Below, one piece after another: positions 24,473-34,736 of a stretch of 42,226 nucleotides of DNA. The stretch lies in assembly GCA_016763795.1 (NCBI GenBank), contig JAESTF010000345.1, positions 1-42,226 on the forward strand. Reading direction: 5' to 3'. A model generated the notes under the pieces. It was given only the letters and a program-made list of their open reading frames with translations. It had not been told where the DNA came from and did not search any database. The translations under genes and the position numbers were made by a program. Source of the stretch: Flavobacteriales bacterium (GTDB lineage Bacteria > Bacteroidota > Bacteroidia > Flavobacteriales_E > Vicingaceae). The number at the start of each line of letters is the position of its first letter. Position 1 is the stretch's first letter.

Positions 24473-25460
24473 AATTTACTACATTTTTATAACATTACTT
24501 ATTGCTAGTTGCGGCAATGATAAGCCTAAAAAAAAAGACTCTATTATTAAAATAGAACCTATCGTTTCTAAGCCCAAAATTGAAAAACCAGATTTCAATG
24601 CTGATTCAGCCTACCTTTACATTCAAGATCAAGTAGATTTTGGACCAAGATTCCCCAATAACAATGCTCATGCTAAATGTGCTGAATATTTAGAAACCAA
24701 ACTCAACTCATTTGGATTAAAAACAAACATTCAAATAGGTGAAGGAATAACTTTTAATAACCAAAAAATTATCATAAAAAATATTATAGGGGAATATAAT
24801 CCTGAAGCTCAAAAAAGAGTTTTACTTTTTGCTCATTGGGATACTCGCCCATTTGCTGACCAAGACAACAAAGACATGACTAAACCAATTTTAGGAGCTA
24901 ATGATGGGGGAAGTGGTGTTGGCATCTTATTGGAGGTCGCAAGACAATTGACCATTACAAAACCAAATGTTGGTGTTGACATTATTTTTTTCGATGCAGA
25001 AGATTATGGTCAACCTGCTGGAATTTCTGACAACATAAATAGTGAAAATTCATGGTGTTTAGGCTCTCAGTATTGGTCAAAAAATCCGCACAAAGAAAAC
25101 TACAAAGCAGAATATGGAATTTTATTAGACATGGTTGGCTCTTCAAATGCTACATTTTTTCAAGAAGAAATTTCAGTCCAATATGCCCCACAAGTTGTTC
25201 AAAAAGTATGGGGAAATGCTAAGAAGTTAGGCTACAATAATTATTTTATAACTCAGCAAATGGGGGGGCTCATTGATGATCATAAGTTTGTAAATAAAAT
25301 TGCTAATATTCCAAGTATTGATATTATTCATTACGAAAGAGGACAAAGAGGATTTCATCCTACTTGGCATACTCACAATGATAATATGGACGTAATTGAC
25401 AAAATGACTCTTTCTGTAGTTGGAGAAGTCCTATTATATACAATATATCAAGAGAAATAA
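24462..25460 (+). CDS. M28-family lipoprotein, probable glutaminyl-peptide cyclotransferase
   Basis: 332 aa. Lipobox LIASC with lipid Cys17, so membrane-anchored on the periplasmic side or outer membrane. The catalytic domain shows M28 zinc features: FAHWDTRPFAD (His125, Asp127), GANDGGSGVG (Asp148), FFDAEDYG (Glu180), DMVGSSN (Asp223) and WHTHNDNMD (His303/His305). The combination HWDTRPFAD + DAEDYG + WHTHND is that of Bacteroidota zinc glutaminyl cyclases, which turn N-terminal Gln into pyroglutamate, rather than of aminopeptidases. Aminopeptidase remains possible. It overlaps cysS by 11 bases. Confidence 0.82.
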   Translation: MKNKIYYIFITLLIASCGNDKPKKKDSIIKIEPIVSKPKIEKPDFNADSAYLYIQDQVDFGPRFPNNNAHAKCAEYLETKLNSFGLKTNIQIGEGITFNNQKIIIKNIIGEYNPEAQKRVLLFAHWDTRPFADQDNKDMTKPILGANDGGSGVGILLEVARQLTITKPNVGVDIIFFDAEDYGQPAGISDNINSENSWCLGSQYWSKNPHKENYKAEYGILLDMVGSSNATFFQEEISVQYAPQVVQKVWGNAKKLGYNNYFITQQMGGLIDDHKFVNKIANIPSIDIIHYERGQRGFHPTWHTHNDNMDVIDKMTLSVVGEVLLYTIYQEK

Positions 25461-25488
25461 TTGATTTCAGCATCTAATCCTTTTAATC

Positions 25489-25520
25489 TTGTGATATTTA
25501 AAATTTTAAATCTATATTTG
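25489..25520 (+). promoter_or_regulatory. Predicted promoter of the tandem lipoprotein genes
   Basis: TTG at 25489-25491 and TATATTTG at 25513-25520 with a 21-base spacer, a good fit to the Bacteroidota consensus. The ATG at 25550 is 29 bases downstream. Confidence 0.6.
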
Positions 25521-25549
25521 CGGCAATACTAACTTAATAAATTAAAAAG

Positions 25550-25885
25550 ATGAAAAAATTATTTACAATACTAATGGTAGCAAGCATGTTTAGCTTAGTT
25601 GCTTGTGGACCATCTGCAGAAGAAAAAGCTAAAGCTGAAGCTGATGCTGAAGCAATGGTAAACGAAATGTTTGAAGGTTTAGAAGAAGCAATGGAAGAAG
25701 AAGTTGCTGAAGAAACTGAATTAGCTGAGCATGCATGTGATGCTAAATGTGAAGAAGCTGGATGTACTGGACCAAGATGTGGTGAAGCAGGACATGAATG
25801 TACTGACGCTTGTCATGCTGATGATGCAGAAGCAGAAGGTGAAGAAGGGCATGAGCACGTAGAAGGTGAAGAGCACGAACATTAA
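25550..25885 (+). CDS. Small acidic lipoprotein with Cys/His-rich tail
   Basis: 111 aa. Signal and lipobox LVACG with lipid Cys19. Then an Ala/Glu-rich helical stretch (about 22-65), then a Cys/His cluster (CDAKCEEAGCTGPRCGE, CTDACH) and a Glu/His tail ending HEH. The Cys/His spacing suggests metal binding; this is inference, and I do not recognise a family. The first ~24 residues are nearly the same as those of the next gene, so the pair is a tandem duplication with diverged C-termini. Confidence 0.78.
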   Translation: MKKLFTILMVASMFSLVACGPSAEEKAKAEADAEAMVNEMFEGLEEAMEEEVAEETELAEHACDAKCEEAGCTGPRCGEAGHECTDACHADDAEAEGEEGHEHVEGEEHEH

Positions 25886-25918
25886 TAAGTAAATAATAAC
25901 CTAATAATAAAAAAAAAG

Positions 25919-26176
25919 ATGAAGAAATTTTTAACGTTATTGATGGTAGCAAGCATGTTTGGATTAGTTGCTTGTGGAGAACCGTCAGAAGAAGAAAAAG
26001 CTGCTGCTGAAGCTGAAGCTGCTGCAATGGTAGAAGAAATGATGGGTGGACTTGAAGAAGTTATGGAAGAAGCTACTGAAGAAGTTGCTGAAGAGGTTGC
26101 TACTGAAGAAGCAGTTGAAGAAGTTGCTACTGAAGAAGTAGTTGAAGAAGAAGCTACTGAAGAAGTTGCTGAATAA
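25919..26176 (+). CDS. Small low-complexity acidic lipoprotein
   Basis: 85 aa, paralogue of the preceding gene: MKKFLTLLMVASMFGLVACG with lipid Cys19, then Glu/Ala-rich helix and a degenerate repeat (EEVATEEAVEEV, then EEVVEEEATEEVAE). It lacks the Cys/His cluster of its neighbour. The repeat tract could vary in length by slippage. Both genes likely share the promoter at 25489 and the terminator at 26191. Confidence 0.75.
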   Translation: MKKFLTLLMVASMFGLVACGEPSEEEKAAAEAEAAAMVEEMMGGLEEVMEEATEEVAEEVATEEAVEEVATEEVVEEEATEEVAE

Positions 26177-26190
26177 TATCAAATTCTTTT

Positions 26191-26225
26191 AAAAAAAGGT
26201 TCAACTTAGTTGAACCTTTTTTTTT
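26191..26225. terminator. Bidirectional terminator between lipoprotein genes and folC
   Basis: AAAAAAAGGTTCAAC (26191-26205) pairs perfectly with GTTGAACCTTTTTTT (26209-26223) around TTA. A-run on one side and T-run on the other serve the convergent genes on both strands. Confidence 0.9.
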
Positions 26226-26239
26226 GCTTCAAACTTTTT

Positions 26240-27457
26240 TCAAATCACTTCTGCAACAACAAAAGTACTTCCTCCAACAAAGATTAAATCGTTTGCTAAA
26301 GCATTTTTCTTTGCCGTACTTAATGCATTCTCAACACTCGTATATTGTTTTCCTTTTAAACCTTTTTGTTTCCCTAACTCAAACAATTCATTTACTGCTA
26401 ATGCTCTAGGAATTTTAGCTTCACAAAAATAATATTCAGCATCTTTAGGAAATAAATCAAGTACTTTATCAATTGACTTATCATTAACTGCTCCAAATAC
26501 AACATGTAACTTATCGAACTTCATCGTTTTTATCTGACTCATAATTTCTTTTACACCCTCCTCATTATGTCCTGTATCACAAATTATTAAAGGTTGTTTA
26601 GAAAGTATTTGCCATCTGCCTAAAATCCCTGTATTTTTTACTACATGTTGCAAACCTCTTTCAATATTTTCCTGAGAAATCTTCCAACCTTTTTCAATTA
26701 AAGTATTAATTGTGGTTATACATGTTTTAACATTTTTACGCTGGTAAACACCTTTTAAATCAGTTTGAAAAATTTCATTAACAGCTTTATCCGCAAATTG
26801 AATTGAAGTTTTTACCACAGTAACTTTTTCTTGAAAAATAATGCTAGTTTCGGCTTGTGTTTCTCCTATAACTACTGGCACACCAAACTTAATAATTCCT
26901 GCTTTTTCAATTGCTATTTTTTCTAATGTATCACCTAAAAATTGAGTATGATCTATTCCAATATTAGTAATTACAGAAACCTCAGGAATCACGACATTGG
27001 TAGAATCTAATCTTCCTCCCAAACCTGTTTCAATAATTGCGATGTCTACTTTTTGAGTTGCAAAATAATCAAATGCTAAACCGACAGTCCACTCAAAAAA
27101 AGATAAGTTAATTTTTTCAAATTCCGTCTTATAATTAATTACAAAATTAATTACTTCGCTCTCAGGAATCATTTCTCCATTAATTTTAACCCTTTCTCTA
27201 AAATCTTTCAAATGAGGAGAGGTATATAACCCTACTTTATATCCTGCCTCCTGTAAAACAGAGGCTAACATATGTGATGTTGAACCTTTACCATTAGTTC
27301 CAGCAACATGCACTGATTTAGACTTGTTCTCAGGATTCTTCAACAACTTACATAACAAATGAGTATTTGTTAAATCTACCTTATAAGCAGCTTTTCCTAC
27401 TCGTTGGTACATTGGTAATTGTGTAAATAAATAAGCTAAGGTTTGTTGATAGTTCAT
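26240..27457 (-). CDS. folC: Bifunctional folylpolyglutamate synthase / dihydrofolate synthase
   Basis: Adds glutamate to dihydropteroate and to folates (ATP-dependent), cytoplasmic. 405 aa, typical. ATP loop HVAGTNGKGSTSHML near residues 49-63, then SPHLKDFRERVKING (about 80-94), ETGLGGRLDSTNV and the C-terminal Mur-ligase-type domain (ICDTGHNEEGVKEI). Start MNYQQTLAYLF is the usual one. The gene follows tonB on the same strand after ~80 bases with a hairpin between. Confidence 0.95.
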   Translation of the reverse strand: MNYQQTLAYLFTQLPMYQRVGKAAYKVDLTNTHLLCKLLKNPENKSKSVHVAGTNGKGSTSHMLASVLQEAGYKVGLYTSPHLKDFRERVKINGEMIPESEVINFVINYKTEFEKINLSFFEWTVGLAFDYFATQKVDIAIIETGLGGRLDSTNVVIPEVSVITNIGIDHTQFLGDTLEKIAIEKAGIIKFGVPVVIGETQAETSIIFQEKVTVVKTSIQFADKAVNEIFQTDLKGVYQRKNVKTCITTINTLIEKGWKISQENIERGLQHVVKNTGILGRWQILSKQPLIICDTGHNEEGVKEIMSQIKTMKFDKLHVVFGAVNDKSIDKVLDLFPKDAEYYFCEAKIPRALAVNELFELGKQKGLKGKQYTSVENALSTAKKNALANDLIFVGGSTFVVAEVI

Positions 27458-27476
27458 TCCTTTTATAAATATAAAG

Positions 27477-27497
27477 ATCCCGCATCAGGTGCGGGAT
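27477..27497 (-). terminator. Hairpin between tonB and folC
   Basis: ATCCCGCA (27477-27484) and TGCGGGAT (27490-27497) form an 8-bp GC-rich stem downstream of the tonB stop. No long T-run follows on the minus strand, so termination may be weak and folC may still be read through. Confidence 0.5.
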
Positions 27498-27536
27498 AGT
27501 TCAATTTACTATTTTGTACAACAAAATAGGATTTCA

Positions 27537-28298
27537 TTAGTTAAGGATAAAAACAAAAGTCATGGTTCCTTTTTGCTCAAAAGGGGCATTTACATCTCGT
27601 TTAAATTTAGCTTTGTAAGCTGCCTCTTCTGCTTTTTTCTGTAAAATAGTATTTGTAGTAGTAGTTCCTCTTGCTCCAGGTTTGGCTTTTATTACTTTCC
27701 CATCTCTGTTTACCCAAATTTCTACTACAACAGTTCCATCTTTTTGGGTTGGATTATTGGGTTTTTTAAAACTTATTTTCCCTCTACCTCCTAGATTATA
27801 GCCGATCCCGTCTCCTGCAACATTACTATTCCCATTGGTATTTGGATCTCCATTCGGATCTCCTTGATTACCAGGATTCCCTGTTTCACCCTGATTTCCA
27901 TCTTCAGTCGTATTTTGAGAGTTATTAACTGCATTTAATGCATTTAAAAGATTCTGACTAGCAACTTGCTCTTCTTGTACAGTTTCCTCTGTCTGTGTTT
28001 CTGATGAGCTTACAACAGGAGCTTCTACATTATCTTGAGTTAACACTTGCTCTTCAGCAGCACTTGCATTTTCTGAAGGCAACACACTTTCTGATGTTGA
28101 GCTTGCAGCTTCTTCAGCTTCAACTTCTCCAGAACCCTCATCACTTGTCCCAAAATTAATCATCATTGAGCCTTCATTTGGTTCTGGTGGATCTTGGTAA
28201 TTCATTCCAAAAGAAAGAAACATAAGCAACAGTAATAAGTGAACTAAGATAGTTCCTATTAACCCTGATCTGCTATTTTTATCTTTTACAATTTCCAT
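27537..28298 (-). CDS. tonB: TonB-family energy transducer
   Basis: 253 aa. One N-terminal membrane helix (about 13-33, GTILVHLLLLLMFLSFGM), a long Glu/Ser/Gly/Asn-rich linker spanning the periplasm (about 40-165), and a C-terminal TonB domain (about 170-253: GTVVVEIWVNRDGKVIKA, AAYKAKFKRD). It transmits the ExbB/ExbD proton force to outer-membrane receptors. It follows exbD by 37 bases. The linker is not Pro-rich as in E. coli TonB. Confidence 0.87.
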   Translation of the reverse strand: MEIVKDKNSRSGLIGTILVHLLLLLMFLSFGMNYQDPPEPNEGSMMINFGTSDEGSGEVEAEEAASSTSESVLPSENASAAEEQVLTQDNVEAPVVSSSETQTEETVQEEQVASQNLLNALNAVNNSQNTTEDGNQGETGNPGNQGDPNGDPNTNGNSNVAGDGIGYNLGGRGKISFKKPNNPTQKDGTVVVEIWVNRDGKVIKAKPGARGTTTTNTILQKKAEEAAYKAKFKRDVNAPFEQKGTMTFVFILN

Positions 28299-28335
28299 TT
28301 ATCAAATAGATGCTTTAAAAAAGCATTTCCATAAA

Positions 28336-28728
28336 TTATTTTGATGCTGTTGCTAAAACTAGTTTCAGCCTATTTCTGTTGGCGATATCCATAATTACTA
28401 CCACATTTTCAATTGGCACAGATTTATCGGCTTTTAATATAATCCCAGGATTTTCTTCTCCTTTCATCAACGCTAAAACTTGAGCTTCTATATCTTGTTT
28501 ACTTACTTCATTATCATTTACATGATACGTTAAATCCTTGGTTATTGCTATCGTAACCGTTTGAGGTCTTGGGGCCATATGACTTGCTTTTGGCAATTCA
28601 ACATCTAGGGAATTAGGGCTTATTAAGGTTGACGCAATAATAAAAAAGATAAGCAATAGAAAAACAATGTCGGTCATGCTCGACATGTTAAAATTTGTTG
28701 TGACTTTATTTCTAGATCTTATCGCCAT
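28336..28728 (-). CDS. exbD: ExbD/TolR-family biopolymer transporter
   Basis: 130 aa, standard length. One membrane helix at about 19-36 (TDIVFLLLIFFIIAST); its Asp (MTDIVFLL) is the proton-path residue of the family. The periplasmic domain follows (VTIAITKDLTYHVNDNEVS). Its ATG overlaps the exbB stop by one base. Confidence 0.94.
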   Translation of the reverse strand: MAIRSRNKVTTNFNMSSMTDIVFLLLIFFIIASTLISPNSLDVELPKASHMAPRPQTVTIAITKDLTYHVNDNEVSKQDIEAQVLALMKGEENPGIILKADKSVPIENVVVIMDIANRNRLKLVLATASK

Positions 28729-29444
28729 TATACTGCAGGTTCGTGTAAAATATCCAAGAATTCCATTGTTCTAGCTTCCATCATAAAAACAATTTTTTCT
28801 ACTCTAGCTACTAAGGTATTATAACCTACATAAGCCATAATGCCAACAATAAGTCCCGCTACAGTTGTTACCATTGCAGTAAAAATCCCATCAGATAGTG
28901 TTTGTAAATCTACACCACCACCACCAGCAGCCATCTTATGAAACACCAATATCATTCCTATTACTGTTCCTAAAAACCCTATCATAGGTGCTGCACCAGA
29001 GATTGTTGCTAATGTAGATAGGTTTTTTTCTAATTTATTTAATTCAATTTTACCAGTATTTTCAACTGCCGTGCCAATATCACTCAATGGTTTTCCAATT
29101 CTACTAACTCCTTTTTCCATCATCCTAGCAATTGGAGAAGCATTAGAGTTACACAAAGCTTTTGCTGCATCAATTTTACCATCTAAAATATTATCCTTTA
29201 TCTGGTTCATAAAATTCTCATCCTCTTTACTCGCTTGTTTAATCACTAAAAATCGTTCAACAATAATATACACAGCTAAAATTGAAAGAATTAAAAGCGT
29301 AATCATAATAACTGCTCCACCAGTACCTCCAGAACTAACCAATTGCCATATTGTAAGCGTTTTTTCTTCTGGAACAATAGCTTCTGCAACTTCCACTACA
29401 GGTGTATTTCCAACAGTAACTTGTAATAAAAAATTTTGTAACAT
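28728..29444 (-). CDS. exbB: MotA/TolQ/ExbB proton-channel family protein
   Basis: 238 aa with three membrane segments (about 39-62, 148-172 and 186-209). Family core ISGAAPMIGFLGTVIGMI and AMVTTVAGLIVGIMAY hold the conserved small and Thr residues of the channel. It forms the pore that powers TonB with ExbD. The first gene of the exbB-exbD-tonB operon; the N-terminal periplasmic part is short. Confidence 0.93.
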   Translation of the reverse strand: MLQNFLLQVTVGNTPVVEVAEAIVPEEKTLTIWQLVSSGGTGGAVIMITLLILSILAVYIIVERFLVIKQASKEDENFMNQIKDNILDGKIDAAKALCNSNASPIARMMEKGVSRIGKPLSDIGTAVENTGKIELNKLEKNLSTLATISGAAPMIGFLGTVIGMILVFHKMAAGGGGVDLQTLSDGIFTAMVTTVAGLIVGIMAYVGYNTLVARVEKIVFMMEARTMEFLDILHEPAV

Positions 29445-29593
29445 TTTTCTGAAAATTTAATTCTAAGCTAAATTACGATTAAGGATTACTGCGAATAAAT
29501 AACACCTTTAGAATTGTAAACAGCTAAATGTTAGTTTTTATTGTATAAAAAAGGAAAGTAAATTATTTTCTAAAGTTAAGAAAAGAGTAAAAA

Positions 29594-32500
29594 TTATCGA
29601 AACAAATACATTTTACCAAAACCTTTCTTAAAATAATTATCAGAAGAATTGCCACGATGTTCTATATTTTCTGAGTTAATTTTAGTAATTACATGATATA
29701 AGTACAACCCATTAGCAAGCCTATCTCCATAAGTATCCGTCCCATCCCAAGCAAATTCCGAAATATTTCTACCAATATTTATTGCTCCTAATTCATCTTT
29801 ATGAATTTCTCTAACCACCTTACCTGTTATTGTCATAATTTGAATTTTAAATACATCTGGTATTTCACTCCCTGTTAACGTAAATACGAACCTTGTAGAG
29901 GTTGTAAAAGGATTTGGATAGTTTAATATATTTGTGATTGTAGATTTATTTATCACCTCAAAGCCTATAATATAATCAAAACTACCCGATCGATTTTCCG
30001 TTCTGTCATTTGCCTGAACTCTCAACCTATACCCTCCATCTTCTAAAAAGCTTCCTTGATAAATAATTTTCGAATTATTTCTTGGTAATGCCGCAGGAAT
30101 AAATTGCATTTTTTCTAACCCTCCAGAATAAAAATAAATTCTCTCTTCTACTCCGCTTGGATAAGTTATATAAACAGCATAAGCCGATGTATCGTTTAAT
30201 AATAAAAACTGATTTTCATCTGTCAGTTCCATCACAATATTAGTTTTTGGAGAAACAATATCCCCATCCAGAATATGAACTCCATCAAAAGTTACATCTA
30301 AAATAGGATTAATCTTATCTGCATTAACATAAAAAGGGATTTGTGCTACATTATTAAAATGATACTTTTCTAATTGATCATTATTAGGATTAACATCTAT
30401 TAATAAGCTATTAAGACCAGCTAGTCCAACAGTAGAAAACGTTAAAGTTGCTATAAAAATACTATCAGCAAGTAAAGGCTTTTGCCTCACATAAGGCAAA
30501 GATTGAATATTTGTATTCCTGTCTAAAACCTCAAATGAAATTAATAAACTATCCATATCATATCTACTAATATTTTTTACTGCTATAGAAACCGTAATAT
30601 CCACTCCTTCATCAACCGTATCATTTTGTATAGAAAAATAAATACTTGGGTCTAATGCTGCTTCAGGAACACCTGCATAAGTTATTTGCCAACGATCTAA
30701 TTGAGGAGCGGTTAATAACGAATCATCAGACAAACGTGCATTTAGTTTTAGATATGGATAAAGTGAGGCATCTATTTGATTAGTAATTCTAATATCCCCT
30801 GAATCGGTTGGCAAACTGTTTATTAAAAGCGTTTGATTTCCACTCGCATCAACACCAAAAACATTTAATACGGTGCTATCTCTAGTAGAAGGAAACTCTA
30901 AGGTATTTACTCTCCAAGATAATGAATCCCACCTTGTTGCAGGTCCTAATGTTTCAGAAAAAATATTACCAAAATTAGCACTTGTTGTTACCACTTTAGA
31001 TAACAATAAATTTTTATGCGTAATTGAATCACCTATAACTTCAATAGTTGAGGCAGGGTTTCCTTTTTGATGATACATTATAAAGGGATACAAATTAGGT
31101 ATTGTTGGCAATTGAGAAGCTCCCATATTGCTAAACTCAGTTCTTAAACTTGCAGGAATCGAATCAGAAAAGCCACTAAGATTTACAATATACCAAGTCC
31201 AAATTAATATATGGTTACCACTTGGAACAGTATCTTTAATAAATGTTTCCAAAGCTGCCATTTGAGTGGCATTATGCCTAAATACAAAAAATAAATCTTT
31301 GTTATTCGGACTAGGATTCGCTTGACCAACACTCCAGTCATCTATTGACCAAGGCTCTAATGTTGCTGAGTCTAATACTGCAACATGAATTGCTGTAGGC
31401 GTTCCTACTCCATTTCCTTCAATATAAGCTCCAGCTTTAAAATATGCTATTTGACCTATTTCAGCCCAACCTGCTTGACCATGAGTCACCACTTTTAATT
31501 CTTTAAGATCATTCACAAATGAATAATTTCTTGTAGGTCTATTGTATTTCACAAACTGGTAATCATCTTTTTCAAACTGAAAAAAATGGTCTTGTTCCCA
31601 ACCCTCTTTTCCTTGGATATATTGAAATGACCTCATCCTCCAACTGTACCCATTTGCATCTACAGAGTCTTTACTTACTCTCCAAAAATAAACAGTACTA
31701 TCTGGCATTGAAACCAATAATGATGGTGACCACGAAACAACTCCTCCTGCATGATTAATTGTAATCCTTTCTTTAACTGGGCTATTAAAATAATCTGTGG
31801 TGTCAATTTCAAATACATAATCTTTTATTGGCTCAAATGGAAATGCAGTAGAAGCTTTTAGTGTAACCCCTTGATCTGGCACTATCATATATTCATAAGG
31901 GTATATTGGTATGATTTCTCCTGAAAATATATTTAATGATTGATTTACCACATTGTTCGTTTCAAACCCCTCTACAACAGCATCAATAGCATCTACAGTA
32001 ATTTTAAAACTATTCAAGCCTAAGCCTCTGACAACATCAACTGGAAGTCGAAATGAAACTGTTTCTTGATAATTAGTCCCAGAAAAAAAATTTGTATAAA
32101 TTGTATCTGCAAAAGAAGTTCCTGGATAATTTCTAACTAGCTCTAAAATAATGGTATCATTTATCGCTTTTCCCAAGTTTGAAACCAACACATTTACATC
32201 AAATGAATCTATATCTGATGTAACAATTGTAGGGTTATAAGTAACGGTACTTGCTTCTATCATATAATCTGGCAATTCAAAAAAGTTTAATTTTACAGCA
32301 GGGTCTCCATGATATGCAAACGCAGAAGCTGTTTGATAACTAACAGGTCCTTGTTCTATTGAGTTTTTAATTTGGCGACCAACACTAATGCCATATTTGA
32401 TATACGCTAAATTTTTATAAAATTCAGAAGCTACTGAATTTAACGAAGTAACTGTAGATAAACCAACCGTAGATAAATAACCGATAACTCCTTTTTGATC

Positions 32501-34647
32501 ATGAATAACATACTCTTCGCTGGTACTATTTGCTGGGGCAGTATGTATATCTCCTGCAAAACATCCTAATCCTAACAAAAAAGGATATTTACCATTTTGG
32601 TTTGGCCACAAATTAACATCATCAATATTTTGATCGAACCCTCCAGATGTTGATGCATGTCCTAAAAATGTCATTAATGCAACCCCATTCCCAATATGGT
32701 CTTTTATTGTATCAGCTAATGTTGTTTGAATTGGCGCTGTAGAATTTTTAAAAAACGAAATTGTATTCCCTCCAAACAACGTATCTTCTATTATATTTTT
32801 ATAGTTATTTAAAAAATTTACAAACGACTGTTGTTCTCCAGCACTCGCTCCTCCTCCAAAATGTAAAACCTTTTTCATCCAATCATTAGAAGCAGTGGAG
32901 CTAATAGGTGCTGGGTTCTCATGTTCAATAATTTTATTTAAATACCATGTTACTTCAGTTCCATTTTTTGCTGCTAGTCGACCAGTTGGAATAAGGGGTT
33001 CTTTGGATGTTCCATTTAATCCTGATGTTAGCATATGATCTGAAGCTGGATCGCCAAAAGAAGGCACAAGGTTATTATGAAATTCATTTACATCTTTTCT
33101 TGATTCACTTGGCTTAACTGATTTTCCTATTAAAAAAAGATAATTAGGCGTTGTTATCCACGTATCTGATATATAATCTATGAAATTTCTAATCGAAAAT
33201 GGATGTTTTTCCACTCCGTAAGAAAATTGATCATACAAGTCTTCTATGTTATAAATTACTACATTCTGAGGTTCTGTATTTAAATTAATTGGATTTAATC
33301 GGTAATTCGCATAATCATTGACTTCCGTCATTAAGCTTGGATGTGTTATAATGACATATGCCGTGTCTATTGGGTTTACCCCATAATCAACAAAAGTTCC
33401 TGTTCCGTTAATAGCAGATAATGATGTAATATTAATTACTTCTCCATCAGAGCTAATAAAACATTGAACAGATGATGATGAAGAGTTTGGAACCAAACAT
33501 TGATGGTTTACACCTGAAGAGACTACATCAATTCTCTTATTATTGGTTAATTCATAAAAATAACATTACTCGATGAATTAAAATTATTAAAATTGAGATA
33601 TGATTTCGCTTCCGTGGGGTGCGATTCTAAAAATAAATTGTCAAAAGTCACTTTCCCTTCTAAATCCATTGTGTGAGGGTAATTAATTTTAATGTACGAA
33701 ACTGTTTGCCTAGCAGCCCCCGCCCCCAAATCATTAATGCTTTCAAAATTTATTGAAGTATTGGCTACTCCAATATCTCCTATAGGGATATTCATTTGAA
33801 TATTAATTTTTTGATACCCTGCAAACACAGAGTCTAACTGGATTGACCCTAAACTAACTCTTAAATGCTGATCTAAAATTAAATTTGCAAAATTTGATTC
33901 ACCTAAAACAACTGTTTCTACAACTGCATTTGGTCCACCTATGTAAGCATTTTGTGTTGGTATATTCTTTGTCTTATTTGCTCCTAATAAGTAATAATTA
34001 TCAAACCAGCCCTCTGTAGGAACATAACCCATAGAAAGTGCTCCACCAGCAAAAGATTCTCCGTCATAATATCTAAAAACACCTCCTGCCTGAGCTCCTA
34101 CCGTGTAATATTGAACAGATTCTTTATTAAAATAATTTATAGGCGTATAAAAAGAAAAATTAGTGTCCGTTTCTATTGTTAAACGATTATTTGATATAGA
34201 TGAATTCCACGTTAAATAGTAGCTAATTGTATCTGTGAATAAACTATAATAAGGGTTAGGCTGATTTGCAACACTTCCATAAAGTAACTCATCCAACCAC
34301 CCATCATTATACTCTCCATAAAACTCAATAAAATCAGTACCATTAAAAGCTCCATCATTCCCTCCTTTAATATACAAAGGCACTTCTACACCTCGAGCAA
34401 ATAATTGGAAATTTTGTGGGTCAATAGTTGAGAGTGGGATTCCTGAATTTACCAAAGCAATAGAATCAATTCTATAAATTCCAGTTTCAGCGACTTTAAA
34501 TTTATAGTATTTCTGAGAGTAATTTATCCAACTATTATTATATGGCTGAGAATAAGCAAATACTGCTACTCCTAATAACAAAATTAGAAATACTGACTTT
34601 TTAAATTTTAGATTTATTTTTTTGAAATTTATCAAACTAAAATACAA
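29594..34647 (-). CDS. porU: Type IX secretion sortase PorU (C25 peptidase family), with one frameshift
   Basis: Surface protease-transpeptidase that removes cargo C-terminal signals and attaches cargo to the outer membrane. The frame breaks at the A5 run 33556-33560 (T5 on the coding strand). One extra base restores a continuous 1684-aa protein; the joined segment reads VIFYELTNNKRIDVVSSG. Signal peptide ends before Gln34. The C25 domain has catalytic-type His (~664, FLGHAS) and Cys (~696, LGCFAGD). The C-terminus has a FlgD-like repeat (FAWDGTDTYGDRLANGLYLY) and ends KKGFGKMYLFR. No ATG fits the start; TTG 34647 abuts a tiny ATG ATG AAG TAA frame. Clear PorV-family gene upstream. Error or real break is undecided. 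Confidence 0.88.
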
Positions 34648-34662
34648 TTACTTCATCATAAC

Positions 34663-34674
34663 AAATACGCATTT
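34663..34674 (-). promoter_or_regulatory. CGTATT-type motif upstream of porU
   Basis: AAATGCGTATTT on the minus strand, one base from the palindrome AAATACGTATTT at 2121-2132. It ends 15 bases before the TTG start. On the minus strand GCAACTATTTTGTG precedes it, similar to GTAACTATTTTTTA before the motifs of the LamG gene. Confidence 0.35.
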
Positions 34675-34736
34675 AAACACAAAATAGTTGCAAGCTAAAT
34701 ACAACATTAACTATGTTTTAATCCTAAATTAAAGAC

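Noticed and set aside
25743-26182. Leu/Phe-rich frames antisense to the two lipoproteins
   Set aside because: Produced by reading GAA-rich codons backwards; low complexity only.
29071-29460. 129-aa reading frame antisense to exbB
   Set aside because: Shadow of a clearly conserved gene in an AT-rich genome; no start context or family features.
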